The position numbers were made by a program, and so were the translations under genes. A stretch of 64,000 nucleotides of DNA from Streptosporangium roseum DSM 43021 (GTDB lineage: Bacteria > Actinomycetota > Actinomycetes > Streptosporangiales > Streptosporangiaceae). Position 1 is the stretch's first letter. Each line of letters begins with the position of its first letter. The notes beneath the pieces were generated by a model. The model had not been told where the DNA came from and made no database searches. It was given only the letters and a program-made list of their open reading frames with translations. The stretch is from assembly GCF_000024865.1 (NCBI RefSeq), contig NC_013595.1, positions 7,006,001 to 7,070,000 on the forward strand, read 5' to 3'. Below, piece after piece: positions 10,378-19,604 of this stretch.

Positions 10378-11367
10378 ATGAGCGTTCCACTGTCCATCCT
10401 CGACCTCGCGCACATCCCCGAGGGCAGGACGCCGCGCGACAGCTTCGACGCCAGCGTGGCCCTGGCCCGGCGCGCCGAGGAGTGGGGCTACCGGCGGATC
10501 TGGTACGCCGAGCACCACAACATGGCCACCATCGCGTCCTCGGCCACCAGCGTGCTCATCGCCCACGTCGCCGCGCTGACCCGGACGATCCGCCTCGGGG
10601 CCGGCGGCGTGATGCTCCCCAACCACTCCCCGCTGACCATCGCCGAGCAGTTCGGAACCCTCGAAACACTCCATCCGGGACGCATCGACCTGGGCCTCGG
10701 GCGGGCGCCTGGCAGCGACCAGCAGACCATGCGCGCCCTGCGCCGCGACCCGAGGTCCGCGGACGACTTCCCCCGGGACGTCCTGGAACTGCAGGGATAC
10801 CTGACGGGCGAGTCCCGGATCCCCGGCGTCGACGCGACGCCGGGGAAGGGCACCAACGTGCCGCTGTACATCCTCGGCTCCTCGCTGTTCGGGGCCAAGC
10901 TCGCCGCCGCGCTCGGACTTCCGTACGCCATCGCCTCCCACTTCGCCCCGGACATGCTTGAGGAGGCGGTCGCCGTCTACCGGCGCGAGTTCGAGCCGTC
11001 CCCGCAGCTCGACCGGCCGTATGTCATCGCCGGGGTCAACGTCATAGCCGCGGACACCACCGCCGAGGCGCAGGAGCAGCTCCTGGCGGCGCGGCGCAAC
11101 AGGGTGAAGCTGTTCTTCGGCAGAGGCCGGACGTTCACCCCGGAGGAAGCGGACATGATCCTCCAGTCGCCCGCCGGACGGCAAGTGCTGCAGATGACCA
11201 AGTACTCCGCCGTCGGAACCCCTGCCGAGGTGAGGGACTACCTCGACCGTTTCACCGAGCACGCCCAGGCCGACGAGCTCATCGTCGCCACCCAGGCGAG
11301 GAACACCGACGCCTGGCTGCGCTCCTACGAGCTGCTGGCGGACGTCAGCGGACTGGTCCCCGCCTGA
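10378..11367 (+). CDS. LLM-class flavin-dependent oxidoreductase (MsnO8 type)
   Basis: A 329-aa bacterial-luciferase-like (TIM barrel) monooxygenase or reductase using FMN or F420. It has the family opening [13 protein letters not shown], the [17 protein letters not shown] strand-loop, [17 protein letters not shown] and [12 protein letters not shown]. This subgroup is often annotated MsnO8-like; the substrate is unknown. The ATG at 10378 was chosen, with AAAGGG about 10 bp upstream; an in-frame ATG at 10360 is an alternative. The gene stands alone. Confidence 0.88.
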   Translation: MSVPLSILDLAHIPEGRTPRDSFDASVALARRAEEWGYRRIWYAEHHNMATIASSATSVLIAHVAALTRTIRLGAGGVMLPNHSPLTIAEQFGTLETLHPGRIDLGLGRAPGSDQQTMRALRRDPRSADDFPRDVLELQGYLTGESRIPGVDATPGKGTNVPLYILGSSLFGAKLAAALGLPYAIASHFAPDMLEEAVAVYRREFEPSPQLDRPYVIAGVNVIAADTTAEAQEQLLAARRNRVKLFFGRGRTFTPEEADMILQSPAGRQVLQMTKYSAVGTPAEVRDYLDRFTEHAQADELIVATQARNTDAWLRSYELLADVSGLVPA

Positions 11368-11424
11368 CGGGGCCCACCCTCTCGGCTCCGGCCCCTCCGG
11401 CCGGGACGGTGACGACTCCCGCAC

Positions 11425-11464
11425 GACGAACTGCCGGAGAAGAAGACGAACTGCCGGAGAAGAA
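11425..11464. repeat. 20-bp tandem repeat, two copies
   Basis: The unit gacgaactgccggagaagaa occurs twice head to tail (11425-11444, 11445-11464) in the gap between the oxidoreductase and the nucleosidase. No protein or hairpin role is evident. Confidence 0.7.
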
Positions 11465-11640
11465 GGCCGGCAACGGCGGGTTCTCCCCGGTGCCGCCGGG
11501 CCGGCCCCTGCGCCGCCCGGTGCGGCCACGTCTCACCGGCTGGGTCCCGTCCGGCGGGTGGCGGCGGCTCGTACGGGAACACGGCCGCGGCGACGGTCCC
11601 CCGCCACGGAGCCGCCGGGCCGATGACCTAACGTTTGCCC

Positions 11641-12225
11641 ATGGAACTCGTCGGGAGAATCACCGTTGACCGCCCGCTGCTCGTCCTCGCGGTCAAGGAG
11701 GAAGCGCAGTTCCTCGACACGGATCTGCCGGTGCTGTTCACCGGCATGGGCAAGGTCAACGCCGCGGTCGCCCTGGCCGGTGTCCTCGCCCGCGGGCCCC
11801 GCCCTTCCCATGTCGTCAACCTGGGCACGGCAGGGGCGCTGCGCCCGGGATGGACGGGCACCCACGTCGTCGGCTCCGTGATCCAGCACGACCTGGACAC
11901 CGACCTGCTGCGCACCCTCACCGGCGAGACCTACGGAGCGGCGCTGACCCTGAACGCGGACGACGGCCCGGTCCTGGCGACCGGCGACGCCTTCATCGCC
12001 GACGAGGCCGCGCGCGAACGCCTGGCGGCCCGGGCCCACCTGGTCGACATGGAGGGCTACGCCCTGGCGACGGCCGCGGCCCAGGCCGGTGTCGCGCTCC
12101 GCATCGTCAAGCACGTCAGCGACGACGCGGGCGAAGGCGCGGCGAAGAGCTGGCGCGAGTCGGTGGCCGGCTGCGCCCGGGCCCTGGCCGACTGGGCCAC
12201 CCTGCACATGCCCCGGCAGTCCTGA
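11641..12225 (+). CDS. nucleosidase of the MTA/SAH nucleosidase-phosphorylase superfamily
   Basis: A 194-aa protein of the purine nucleoside phosphorylase/MTAN superfamily, shorter than E. coli MTAN (about 230 aa). Visible family elements are FTGMGKVNAAVALA, VNLGTAGAL, VDMEGYALATAAAQ (substrate ribose/base contact with ME) and KHVSDDA (catalytic Asp). It likely hydrolyses a nucleoside such as methylthioadenosine, S-adenosylhomocysteine or a related compound; specificity is unclear. TAACGT sits 5 bp before the ATG with no Shine-Dalgarno sequence, so leaderless translation is plausible. Confidence 0.82.
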   Translation: MELVGRITVDRPLLVLAVKEEAQFLDTDLPVLFTGMGKVNAAVALAGVLARGPRPSHVVNLGTAGALRPGWTGTHVVGSVIQHDLDTDLLRTLTGETYGAALTLNADDGPVLATGDAFIADEAARERLAARAHLVDMEGYALATAAAQAGVALRIVKHVSDDAGEGAAKSWRESVAGCARALADWATLHMPRQS

Positions 12226-12410
12226 CCCCACGGAACAGGGCCGGCCCTGGGGCCGCCTCCGCGGCAGGCCCGCTCCCCCGTCCCGTGCGTTCACGGCTCG
12301 GAGCCCGGTCAGTCCCGGCTCACGGCTCGGCTCCCTCGGAAGCCCGGCCAGGCCAGGCTCCGCGGCTCGGAGCCCTCCGGGCCCTGACGCGGCTCGGAGC
12401 CCGGACCGCC

Positions 12411-12474
12411 CCGTGTGCCCGCGCCTCAGAGGTCGGACAGGCCCGTGTGCCCGCGCCTCAGAGGTCGGACAGGC
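12411..12474. repeat. 32-bp tandem duplication spanning a stop codon
   Basis: Two perfect 32-bp copies (12411-12442, 12443-12474) duplicate the last five codons and stop of the minus-strand acyl-CoA dehydrogenase gene plus its 3' flank. Only the copy at 12443-12474 is coding. Confidence 0.85.
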
Positions 12475-13615
12475 CCAGCTCGCGGGCGATCAGCATGCGC
12501 TGGACCTCGCTGGTTCCCTCCCCGATCTCCAGGATCTTGGCATCGCGGTAGAAGCGGCCGACGGGGTATTCGTTCATGAACCCGTAGCCGCCGAAGATCT
12601 GGGTGGCGTCGCGGGCGTTGTCCATGGCCGCGTCGCCGGCGACGAGCTTGGCGATGGCCGCCTCCTTCTTGAACGGCTCACCGGCCAGCATCTTCTCCGC
12701 CGCATGGTAGTAGGCCAGGCGGGCGGTGTGGGTGCGGACCTCCATGTCGGCGATCTTGAACTGGATGGCCTGGTAGTGGCCGATCGGGTGGCCGAACGCC
12801 CGGCGCTCGCGCACGTAGCGCAGGGACTCGTCCACGCAGCCCTGGGCCAGGCCGACCGAGAGGGCGGCGATCGCGATACGGCCCTCGTCGAGGGTCTGCA
12901 GGAACTGCGCGTAGCCGCGGCCCCGCTCGCCGAGCAGGTTCTCCGCCGGGACCCGGCAGTCGGAGAAGGAGAGCTCCCGGGTGTCGGAGCAGTTCCAGCC
13001 GACCTTGGAGTACTTCTTCGAGACGGTGAAGCCCGGTGTCCCGGACGGGACCAGGATCGTGGAGATCTCCTTCTTGCCGTCGGCGCGCTCACCGGTGATG
13101 GCGGCCACGCCCACGACACCGGTGATGTCGGTGCCGGAGTTGGTGATGAAGGCCTTCGAGCCGTTGATCACCCACTCGTCCCCGTCCAGTACGGCCGTGG
13201 TCCGCATGCCCCCGGGCACGTCGGAACCACCGCCCGGCTCGGTCAGGCCGAACGCGCCCAGCATCTCGCCCGACGTCAGCCGGGGAAGCCACGTGGCGCG
13301 CTGCTCCGCCGTGCCGAAGCGGTAGATCGGCATCGCGCCCAGCGACACCGCGGCCTCCACGGTGATGGACACGCTGGAGTCGACCCTCGCCAGCTCCTCC
13401 AGGACCAGGCAGAGCGCGAAGTAGTCGCCGCCCATGCCGCCGTACTCCTCGGGGATCGGCAGCCCGAACAGGCCCATCGCGCCCATCTGCCGGACGATGT
13501 CGTAGGGGAACTCCTCACGCTCGTAGAGGTCCCCGATCACCGGGGCCACCACGTCGCGGGCGAACGCCTCCACGGTCTTGCGCAGGTCTTCGTACTCGTC
13601 GTTGAGCTTGGGCAT
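12458..13615 (-). CDS. acyl-CoA dehydrogenase, probable isovaleryl-CoA dehydrogenase
   Basis: A 385-aa FAD flavoenzyme with the usual ACAD length. It has the AFGLTEPGGGSDVPG FAD/substrate motif, WVINGSKAFITNSG, and the C-terminal QIFGGYGFMNEYPVGR and IGEGTSEVQRMLIAREL signatures. It is last in an operon with HMG-CoA lyase and a biotin-dependent carboxylase, so its likely role is isovaleryl-CoA to 3-methylcrotonyl-CoA in leucine catabolism, feeding electrons to ETF. The start is ATG 13615 (MPKLNDEYEDL). It lies 2 bp from the lyase stop, indicating tight coupling. Another short branched acyl-CoA remains possible as substrate. Confidence 0.88.
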   Translation of the reverse strand: MPKLNDEYEDLRKTVEAFARDVVAPVIGDLYEREEFPYDIVRQMGAMGLFGLPIPEEYGGMGGDYFALCLVLEELARVDSSVSITVEAAVSLGAMPIYRFGTAEQRATWLPRLTSGEMLGAFGLTEPGGGSDVPGGMRTTAVLDGDEWVINGSKAFITNSGTDITGVVGVAAITGERADGKKEISTILVPSGTPGFTVSKKYSKVGWNCSDTRELSFSDCRVPAENLLGERGRGYAQFLQTLDEGRIAIAALSVGLAQGCVDESLRYVRERRAFGHPIGHYQAIQFKIADMEVRTHTARLAYYHAAEKMLAGEPFKKEAAIAKLVAGDAAMDNARDATQIFGGYGFMNEYPVGRFYRDAKILEIGEGTSEVQRMLIARELGLSDL

Positions 13616-13617
13616 CG

Positions 13618-14565
13618 TCACTCCTTGACGTCTTGATCGGTCGCCGGGGCCGTTCCCAGTGCCTGGACGACCCGCGAGGGACTGGGGCGGCCGAGCTTCG
13701 CGGCCAGCCAGGTGCTGGTCTCCACCAGCGATTCGAGGTTCAGCCCGGTCTCGACCCCGAGACCGTGCAGCATCCACACCAGGTCCTCGGTGGCGAGGTT
13801 GCCGGTGGCGCTCTCGGCGTACGGGCAGCCTCCGATGCCGCCGGTGGAGGCGTCCACCACGGTCACACCCGCCTGGAGTGCGGCGAGGGTGTTGGCCAGT
13901 GCCTGGCCGTAGGTGTCGTGGAAGTGCACGGCGAGCCGGGAGGGGCCGCCGAAGGCCTCGATCAGCGCGCTCACGTGGCCGGGGGTGCCGACGCCGACGG
14001 TGTCCCCGAGCGACAGCTCGGAGCAGCCCAGGTCGAGGAGCCTGCGGCCCACGGCGACCACCTGCCCGATCGGCGTCGGCCCCTCCCACGGGTCGCCGAA
14101 GCACATCGACACGTACGCCCTGACCGTGAGGCCGTGGTCCAGCGCCCGCGCGACCACCGGTTCGAACATCTCGAACTGCGACTCCAGCGTCCGGTTGAGG
14201 TTCTTGCGGGCGAAGGTCTCGGTGGCGCTGGCGAAGACGGCGATCTCCCGGACGCCGTGTTCCAGCGCCCGGTCGAGGCCCCGCCGGTTCGGCACGAGCA
14301 CCGGGTAGCGCACGCCGGGGACCCGCTCCAGGCGGGCCAGCAGCTCCGCGGCGTCGGCGAGCTGGGGTACCCACGTGGGGTGCACGAAGCTGGTCGTCTC
14401 GATCACCCGGTGCCCCGCGGCGGCCAGCCGGGCGACGAACTCGGCCTTGACCTCGACGGGGACGACCGCCGACTCGTTCTGCAGTCCGTCCCTGGGCCCG
14501 ACCTCGTAGATCGTGACCCGCTCCGGCAGGCCCGCCGCCGGCGTCCGGTACGGCTCGCGCATCAT
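13618..14565 (-). CDS. hydroxymethylglutaryl-CoA lyase
   Basis: A 315-aa HMGL-like TIM-barrel lyase that splits HMG-CoA into acetyl-CoA and acetoacetate. Visible are YEVGPRDGLQNE at the N-terminal metal/substrate site, HFHDTYGQALAN with metal-binding His, GDTVGVGTPG, and GGIGGCPYAESATGN with the catalytic loop Cys. The gene sits in the leucine-degradation operon between carboxylase alpha and acyl-CoA dehydrogenase. Its start ATGATG overlaps the stop of a 29-codon ORF made by a local duplication of its own 5' end. Confidence 0.92.
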   Translation of the reverse strand: MMREPYRTPAAGLPERVTIYEVGPRDGLQNESAVVPVEVKAEFVARLAAAGHRVIETTSFVHPTWVPQLADAAELLARLERVPGVRYPVLVPNRRGLDRALEHGVREIAVFASATETFARKNLNRTLESQFEMFEPVVARALDHGLTVRAYVSMCFGDPWEGPTPIGQVVAVGRRLLDLGCSELSLGDTVGVGTPGHVSALIEAFGGPSRLAVHFHDTYGQALANTLAALQAGVTVVDASTGGIGGCPYAESATGNLATEDLVWMLHGLGVETGLNLESLVETSTWLAAKLGRPSPSRVVQALGTAPATDQDVKE

Positions 14566-14660
14566 GACTCCTCCGGCCCCGCCGGGGTCTCCCCCGGCCG
14601 CTCCGCCGCGGCTCCCCGTCCCGCCGCCGGGCTCCCGTACGGCTCGCGCATCACGACTCC
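14530..14660. repeat. 41-bp imperfect direct repeat (gene-start duplication)
   Basis: A segment containing GGAGT, ATG and the first codons of the HMG-CoA lyase (MREPYR-PAAG) occurs twice, about 89 bp apart (14531-14571 and 14620-14660), with a few mismatches. The upstream copy abuts the stop of the carboxylase alpha gene. Confidence 0.85.
14562..14651 (-). CDS. 29-aa coupled mini-ORF from duplicated lyase start
   Basis: An ATG overlapping the TGA of the carboxylase gene (TGATG) opens a 29-codon frame beginning [11 protein letters not shown]. It ends in a TGA that overlaps the lyase ATG (ATGATG). The frame is kept open exactly from one gene to the next. It is probably a by-product of duplication that now acts as a translational coupler. 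No protein family is recognised, and expression is unproven. Confidence 0.4.
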   Translation of the reverse strand: MREPYGSPAAGRGAAAERPGETPAGPEES

Positions 14661-16621
14661 CCGTCCCGGTGGACGACCGCCAGCACGGCGTCCATGTCGA
14701 CCGCCTGGCCGGTGCGTACCGGCAGCTCGGCGACGACCCCGCCGACCGGCGCGGTCACGGTGTGCTCCATCTTCATCGCCTCGACGATGAGCAGCGGCTG
14801 CCCTTCGGCGACCTGCTCCCCCGCGGTCACCTTGACCACCAGGACCGTGCCGGGCATCGGGCTGCGGACCACCCCGTCCCCGGCGCCGCCCGCGCCCGCC
14901 CGGTCACCGGGGTCGCCCAGGTGGTGTCGGGTGAGTGCCCAGGCGTCGCCGTCCCGGCCGAGCCAGACGGTGTCACCGTCCCGGGCGACGGCGTAGCGCC
15001 GCCGGGCCCCGCCGAGGGTGACCAGCAGGTCGTCGCCGTCCGCCGACAGCCTCGCCCGCACGGCCGTCCGGGCGCCGTCTCCGGGCAGGTCCACCTCGGC
15101 TCCCGCCCCGGGCAGGCCGCGCACCCGGACCTCGGTCACGCCGTCGCGGCCCTCCAGCCGCCAGGTGGTCCAGGCGGCCTCGCCCAGCCGCCAGCCGTCG
15201 GGCACGTCCCACGGGTCGGCCGGTGTCGCGGGCACGCGCTCGTGGTGCAGGACCAGGGCCGCCGCGGCCAGGACGTCGGCGGGGACGGCCTCGCGGGTGA
15301 CCAGCGCGTCGAGGTGGCGTTCGACCAGGCCGGTGTCGAGGTCGCCGGCGGCCACCTCCGGGTGGGTGACCAGCGCGCGCAGGAAGGCGATGTTGGTCGG
15401 CACGCCCAGCACGGTCGTCGCGGCGAGCGCCCCGTCCAGCCGGCGCAGCGCGCTCGCCCGGTCCGGCCCCCAGGCGATGACCTTGGACAGCATCGGGTCG
15501 TAGTCGCTGCCGACCACGCCGCCGACCATCAGGCTGGAATCCACCCGGACGTCGCCGGGCTCGTGCAGCGCGAGGACCCGGCCGCCGGTCGGCAGGAAGC
15601 CCCGGGAGGGGTCCTCGGCGTAGACGCGGGCCTCGACGGCATGGCCGCGCAGCCGTACCTCGTCCTGGGTGAGCGGGAGCGGCTCGCCGGCCGCCACCCT
15701 GAGCTGGAGCTCGACCAGGTCCAGGCCGGTGACCAGCTCGGTGACCGGGTGCTCGACCTGGAGCCGGGTGTTCATCTCCATGAAGTAGTAGTCGCCGGTC
15801 GCTCCCTGGACGATGAACTCCACCGTCCCCGCTCCGACGTAGCCGACGGACCTGGCGGCCTCGACCGCGGCCGCGCCCATGCTCGCCCGGGTCGCGGCGT
15901 CGAGCAACGGGGACGGGGCCTCCTCGATGATCTTCTGGTGGCGGCGCTGGAGGCTGCACTCGCGCTCGCCCAGGTGGACGACGTTGCCGTGCGTGTCGGC
16001 CATCACCTGGATCTCGATGTGCCGGGGGTTCTCCACGAACCGCTCGATCAGCAGGGTCGCGTCGCCGAACGCGGCGGCCGCCGTACGGCGCGCGGACTCC
16101 AGGGCGTCCGGCAGCTCCGCGGCCGTGCGCACCAGCACCATGCCCTTTCCGCCGCCTCCCGCCGAGGGCTTGATCAGCGCCGGGAAGCCGACCCGCTCGG
16201 CGGCGGCGGCCAGGTCGTCGCCGGGTTCGGCGCCTCCGGGGACGACGGGCACCCCGGCCGCCGAGACGGTGGCCTTGGCGCGGATCTTGTCGCCCATGGC
16301 CTCGATGGCCTCCGGCGGCGGGCCGACGAACACCAGCCCGGCCTCGGCGCACCGGCGCGCGAAGGCCGTGTTCTCCGCCAGGAATCCGTATCCCGGGTGC
16401 ACGGCCTGCGCCCCGGTCGCCGCGGCGGCGTCCAGGATCCGGTCGATGTCGAGGTAGCCGCCGCCGAGCCGTACGGCGATGTCGGCCTCGCGGACGTGCC
16501 GCGCTCCGGCGTCGGCGTCGCTGTGCACGGCGACGGATCGGATGCCCAGTCTCCTGAGCGTGCGGATGATCCGGAGGGCGATCTCGCCCCGGTTGGCGAT
16601 GAGAACGGTGTGGAACATCAT
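14651..16621 (-). CDS. biotin-dependent acyl-CoA carboxylase alpha subunit (probable methylcrotonyl-CoA)
   Basis: A 656-aa protein with N-terminal biotin carboxylase (residues about 1-450: [28 protein letters not shown], the GGGGKGM ATP-grasp loop, [11 protein letters not shown]), a middle BT-type region, and a C-terminal biotinyl domain with EAMKMEH, where the Lys is biotinylated. It carboxylates biotin with ATP and bicarbonate; the partner is the beta subunit encoded 52 bp upstream. The operon with HMG-CoA lyase and an acyl-CoA dehydrogenase points to 3-methylcrotonyl-CoA, although propionyl- or geranyl-CoA cannot be excluded from sequence. Confidence 0.9.
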   Translation of the reverse strand: MMFHTVLIANRGEIALRIIRTLRRLGIRSVAVHSDADAGARHVREADIAVRLGGGYLDIDRILDAAAATGAQAVHPGYGFLAENTAFARRCAEAGLVFVGPPPEAIEAMGDKIRAKATVSAAGVPVVPGGAEPGDDLAAAAERVGFPALIKPSAGGGGKGMVLVRTAAELPDALESARRTAAAAFGDATLLIERFVENPRHIEIQVMADTHGNVVHLGERECSLQRRHQKIIEEAPSPLLDAATRASMGAAAVEAARSVGYVGAGTVEFIVQGATGDYYFMEMNTRLQVEHPVTELVTGLDLVELQLRVAAGEPLPLTQDEVRLRGHAVEARVYAEDPSRGFLPTGGRVLALHEPGDVRVDSSLMVGGVVGSDYDPMLSKVIAWGPDRASALRRLDGALAATTVLGVPTNIAFLRALVTHPEVAAGDLDTGLVERHLDALVTREAVPADVLAAAALVLHHERVPATPADPWDVPDGWRLGEAAWTTWRLEGRDGVTEVRVRGLPGAGAEVDLPGDGARTAVRARLSADGDDLLVTLGGARRRYAVARDGDTVWLGRDGDAWALTRHHLGDPGDRAGAGGAGDGVVRSPMPGTVLVVKVTAGEQVAEGQPLLIVEAMKMEHTVTAPVGGVVAELPVRTGQAVDMDAVLAVVHRDGES

Positions 16622-16673
16622 GAGCGGCCCCCGCGAGGCGGCTGGGGAGCGGGTGGGTGAGTCATGGGTGCGG

Positions 16674-18242
16674 TCACATCCGGAAGACGCCGTAGCCGAC
16701 GGGTTCGAGAGGGGCGTTGGCCGAGGCGGACAGGGCCAGGCCGAGGACGGTGCGGGTGTCGAGAGGGTCGATGACGCCGTCGTCCCACAGGCGGGCGGTG
16801 GAGTAGTAGGGGTTGCCCTGGTCCTCGTACTGCCTGCGGATGGCGTCGGGGTCGGCGTTGCCGACCGTGGAGAGCACGTTCGCGGCCTGCTCGCCGCCCA
16901 TCACCGAGATGCGCGCGTTGGGCCACATCCACAGGAACCGGGGCGAGTAGGCACGCCCGGCCATCGCGTAGTTGCCCGCGCCGAACGAGCCGCCGACGAC
17001 CACGGTGAACTTGGGCACCCGGGCGCAGGCGACGGCGGTGACCATCTTGGCGCCGTGCTTGGCGATGCCGGCGGCCTCGTACGCCTTGCCGACCATGAAC
17101 CCGCTGATGTTCTGCAGGAACACCAGGGGCACGGCGCGGCGGTCGCACAGCTCGATGAAGTGCGCGCCCTTGAGCGCGGACTCGCCGAACAGGATGCCGT
17201 TGTTGGCGATGATCCCGACCGGGTGGCCGTGGATGTGGGCGAAGCCGGTGACGAGCGTGGCGCCGTACTCGGCCTTGAACTCCAGGAACCGGCTGCCGTC
17301 CACGACCCGGGCGATGATCTCGCGCACGTCGTACGGCGTGCGGGTGTCGGCGGGGACGATCCCGTAGAGGTCGCGCGGGTCGTGCGCCGGCTCCTCTGCG
17401 GGGACGCGCTCCCACGGGGACGGGGGGCGCGGGGCGAGGGTGGCCACGATGTCGCGGACGATCCTGAGCGCGTGCGGGTCGTCCTCGGCGAGGTGGTCGG
17501 TGACGCCGCTGACCCGGGCGTGCAGGTCGCCGCCGCCCAGCTCCTCGGCGGTGACCTCCTCCCCGGTCGCCGCCTTCACCAGCGGCGGGCCGCCGAGGAA
17601 GATCGTGCCCTGGTTGCGGACGATCACCGCCTCGTCGCTCATCGCCGGGACGTAGGCGCCGCCCGCCGTGCAGGAGCCGAGCACCGCGGCGATCTGCGGG
17701 ATGCCGCGCGCCGACATGGTGGCCTGGTTGTAGAAGATGCGGCCGAAGTGCTCGCGGTCGGGGAAGACCTCGTCCTGCTTGGGCAGGAACGCGCCGCCGG
17801 AGTCGACGAGGTAGACGCACGGCAGGTTGTTGTGGAGGGCGACCTCCTGGGCCCGCAGGTGCTTCTTGACCGTGACGGGGTAGTAGGTGCCGCCCTTGAC
17901 GGTGGCGTCGTTGGCGACGACCACGCATTCGCGGCCGGAGACGCGGCCCACGCCGGTGATGATCCCGGCGGCGGGGGCCTCGTCGCCGTAGAGCCCGGTG
18001 GCGGCGAGCTGGGAGAGCTCCAGGAAGCGTGAGCCCGGGTCGAGCAGGGCGTCCACCCGGTCGCGGGGCAGCAGCTTGCCGCGCGACACGTGTCTGGCCC
18101 GGGACTTCTCCGGACCGCCCAGCCCGGCGACCGCGAGCCGCTCTCTCAGGTCCGCGGCCAGGCGCTCGTTGACCTCCGCGTTGCCCTTGAACCCCTCGCC
18201 ACCCGGGTCGCAGGCGCTCCGCAGCACCGGCCAGCCACTCAT
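16674..18242 (-). CDS. acyl-CoA carboxylase beta subunit (carboxyltransferase, probable MCC beta)
   Basis: A 522-aa crotonase-fold carboxyltransferase. It has [25 protein letters not shown] near the N-terminus, the acyl-CoA-binding [14 protein letters not shown] and biotin-site [28 protein letters not shown] segments, and [15 protein letters not shown]. These local sequences are the MCC-beta style rather than PCC-beta. It is the first gene of the minus-strand operon. The promoter region faces a TetR gene and contains two GTTA-N8-TAAC elements. Confidence 0.9.
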   Translation of the reverse strand: MSGWPVLRSACDPGGEGFKGNAEVNERLAADLRERLAVAGLGGPEKSRARHVSRGKLLPRDRVDALLDPGSRFLELSQLAATGLYGDEAPAAGIITGVGRVSGRECVVVANDATVKGGTYYPVTVKKHLRAQEVALHNNLPCVYLVDSGGAFLPKQDEVFPDREHFGRIFYNQATMSARGIPQIAAVLGSCTAGGAYVPAMSDEAVIVRNQGTIFLGGPPLVKAATGEEVTAEELGGGDLHARVSGVTDHLAEDDPHALRIVRDIVATLAPRPPSPWERVPAEEPAHDPRDLYGIVPADTRTPYDVREIIARVVDGSRFLEFKAEYGATLVTGFAHIHGHPVGIIANNGILFGESALKGAHFIELCDRRAVPLVFLQNISGFMVGKAYEAAGIAKHGAKMVTAVACARVPKFTVVVGGSFGAGNYAMAGRAYSPRFLWMWPNARISVMGGEQAANVLSTVGNADPDAIRRQYEDQGNPYYSTARLWDDGVIDPLDTRTVLGLALSASANAPLEPVGYGVFRM

Positions 18243-18274
18243 GCGAGCCCCCTTGTCCGGCTCCGTCGCCGTGG

Positions 18275-18318
18275 GTTAACGGTTACTAACTCCGCTCCCG
18301 ATGTTAGTCATCATTAAC
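18275..18318. promoter_or_regulatory. two inverted TetR-type operators
   Basis: GTTAACGGTTACTAAC (18275-18290) and GTTAGTCATCATTAAC (18303-18318) are inverted copies of one element; each has GTTA-N8-TAAC dyad symmetry. They lie between the divergent carboxylase and TetR genes. The 28-bp spacing puts two dimers nearly on one face. Confidence 0.75.
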
Positions 18319-18331
18319 CTCACCGTCTACC

Positions 18332-18931
18332 ATGCGAGGTGTGACGACTGCCCAGCCCCTCACCCGCAGTCGCGGGTCACGCCGCACGGAGATCCTGGAC
18401 GCGGCCGCCGCGCTGTTCGCGGCGCGCGGTTTCCACGGCACCTCCATCGAGGACATCGGCGGCGCGGTCGGCACCTCGGGCCCCGCCCTCTACCGGCACT
18501 TCAGCGGCAAGGAGGCCCTGCTGGCGGAGATGCTGCTGGATGTCAGCGAGCGCCTGCACACCTCGGCGGCCACCCGCGTGACCGAGGCCCCGGACGCCGA
18601 GCACGCCCTGGACGCCCTGCTCACCGGCCAGATCGAGTTCGCGCTCAGCCATCCCGCGCTGATCACCGTGCACGACCGCGAGCTCGGCAACGTCCCCGAG
18701 CCCGCCCGCCGGCAGATCCGCCGCCTGCAGCGGCTCTACGTGGAGGAGTGGGTCACCGTGCTGAGCGAGCTCTACCCGGGCTGCCCCCCGTCACGCCTGC
18801 GCGCCGCGACCCACGCCGTCTTCGGCCTGCTCAACTCCACCCCGCACAGCGCGGGTGAGCTCGACCCCGAGGCGATGGCCGGGCTGCTGCGGAGCATGGC
18901 CCGCGCGGCGCTCGCCAGGGTCCAGAGTTAG
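18332..18931 (+). CDS. TetR family regulator of the leucine-catabolism operon
   Basis: A 199-aa TetR repressor. The HTH is SIEDIGGAVGTSGPALYRHFSGKEALLAEML (about residues 37-67), with a helical ligand domain after it (YVEEWVTVLSELYPGCPPSRLRAATHAVFGLLNS). It is divergent from the acyl-CoA carboxylase/HMG-CoA lyase/acyl-CoA dehydrogenase operon. Like other TetR regulators of acyl-CoA pathways it probably senses a CoA thioester or free acid; this is inference. Two operator-like dyads lie upstream, and a third overlaps the stop codon of this gene. Confidence 0.88.
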   Translation: MRGVTTAQPLTRSRGSRRTEILDAAAALFAARGFHGTSIEDIGGAVGTSGPALYRHFSGKEALLAEMLLDVSERLHTSAATRVTEAPDAEHALDALLTGQIEFALSHPALITVHDRELGNVPEPARRQIRRLQRLYVEEWVTVLSELYPGCPPSRLRAATHAVFGLLNSTPHSAGELDPEAMAGLLRSMARAALARVQS

Positions 18932-18942
18932 GGATCTTTAAC
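18927..18942. promoter_or_regulatory. third GTTA-N8-TAAC element overlapping tetR stop
   Basis: GTTAGGGATCTTTAAC matches the two promoter elements (shared GTTAG, an A three bases on, and TTAAC) and contains the TAG stop of the TetR gene. Confidence 0.6.
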
Positions 18943-18955
18943 GTTCATCGGCCCT

Positions 18956-18994
18956 GGACGCCCGTGGCCGCCTCCCCGGCGGCCATGGGCGTCC
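18956..18994. terminator. bidirectional hairpin terminator
   Basis: A 17-bp inverted repeat, GGACGCCCGTGGCCGCC / GGCGGCCATGGGCGTCC, with one mismatch and a 5-nt loop, between convergent genes. Confidence 0.85.
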
Positions 18995-18999
18995 CGGTC

Positions 19000-19332
19000 T
19001 CAGCGGCTCTCGTGACGGCGCTGGCACAGCATGCAGAAGCGGGCGAGAGGGCGGGCCTTCAGCCGCTCGAAGGGGATCGCCAGCCCGCAGCCGTCACAGC
19101 GGCCGTAGGTCAGCTCGGTGACGTCCCGGAGGGCCTGGCGCACGACGGCGAGGTTCCGCTCGGCGGAGACGATGTCGGCGAGGAGTCCCGACTTCGCCGA
19201 GACCTCCACCGCGTCGTCGTTCACCGCGGTCTCCAGGTCGGCCAGCTGCCTGGTCCAGCGGAACAGCTGTCCCTCCAGCTCCTCGCGGATGGTGTCGAGC
19301 TGGACGGTGCTGAGGTGGGTGTCGACGGACAT
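19000..19332 (-). CDS. TraR/DksA family zinc-finger protein
   Basis: A 110-aa small protein with an N-terminal helical hairpin (residues about 8-70, coiled-coil-like) and a C-terminal C4 zinc finger: CDGCGLAIPFERL and CMLCQ. DksA/TraR proteins insert into the RNA polymerase secondary channel. Actinobacterial members are divergent, and their function is mostly untested. The start MSVDTH has AAAGGA about 10 bp upstream. A second DksA-like gene lies 272 bp upstream on the same strand. Confidence 0.85.
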   Translation of the reverse strand: MSVDTHLSTVQLDTIREELEGQLFRWTRQLADLETAVNDDAVEVSAKSGLLADIVSAERNLAVVRQALRDVTELTYGRCDGCGLAIPFERLKARPLARFCMLCQRRHESR

Positions 19333-19604
19333 GATGTTCTGGTCCTTTCGGAAAGTGGGGCACGCGGGGAAGTGAGGTGGGGAAGAGGCGCCGGCGGGCC
19401 GGGCCGCGGCGGCAGGGCGGCAGCGGCGGACCGGCCCGGAGGCCGGGACCGCTCCCGCCGGACGGGGCCGGTCCGGCCGGATGGGACCCGGCCCGCTCCG
19501 GTCCGGGGTGACATGAGCCGGCTCGAATCAGCCCAAACCAAACCGACTCGAAACTGCCTGAACCGGCCACGGGTGGTGGCGCGGGCAGGCCGGGGCGGGC
19601 CCGG

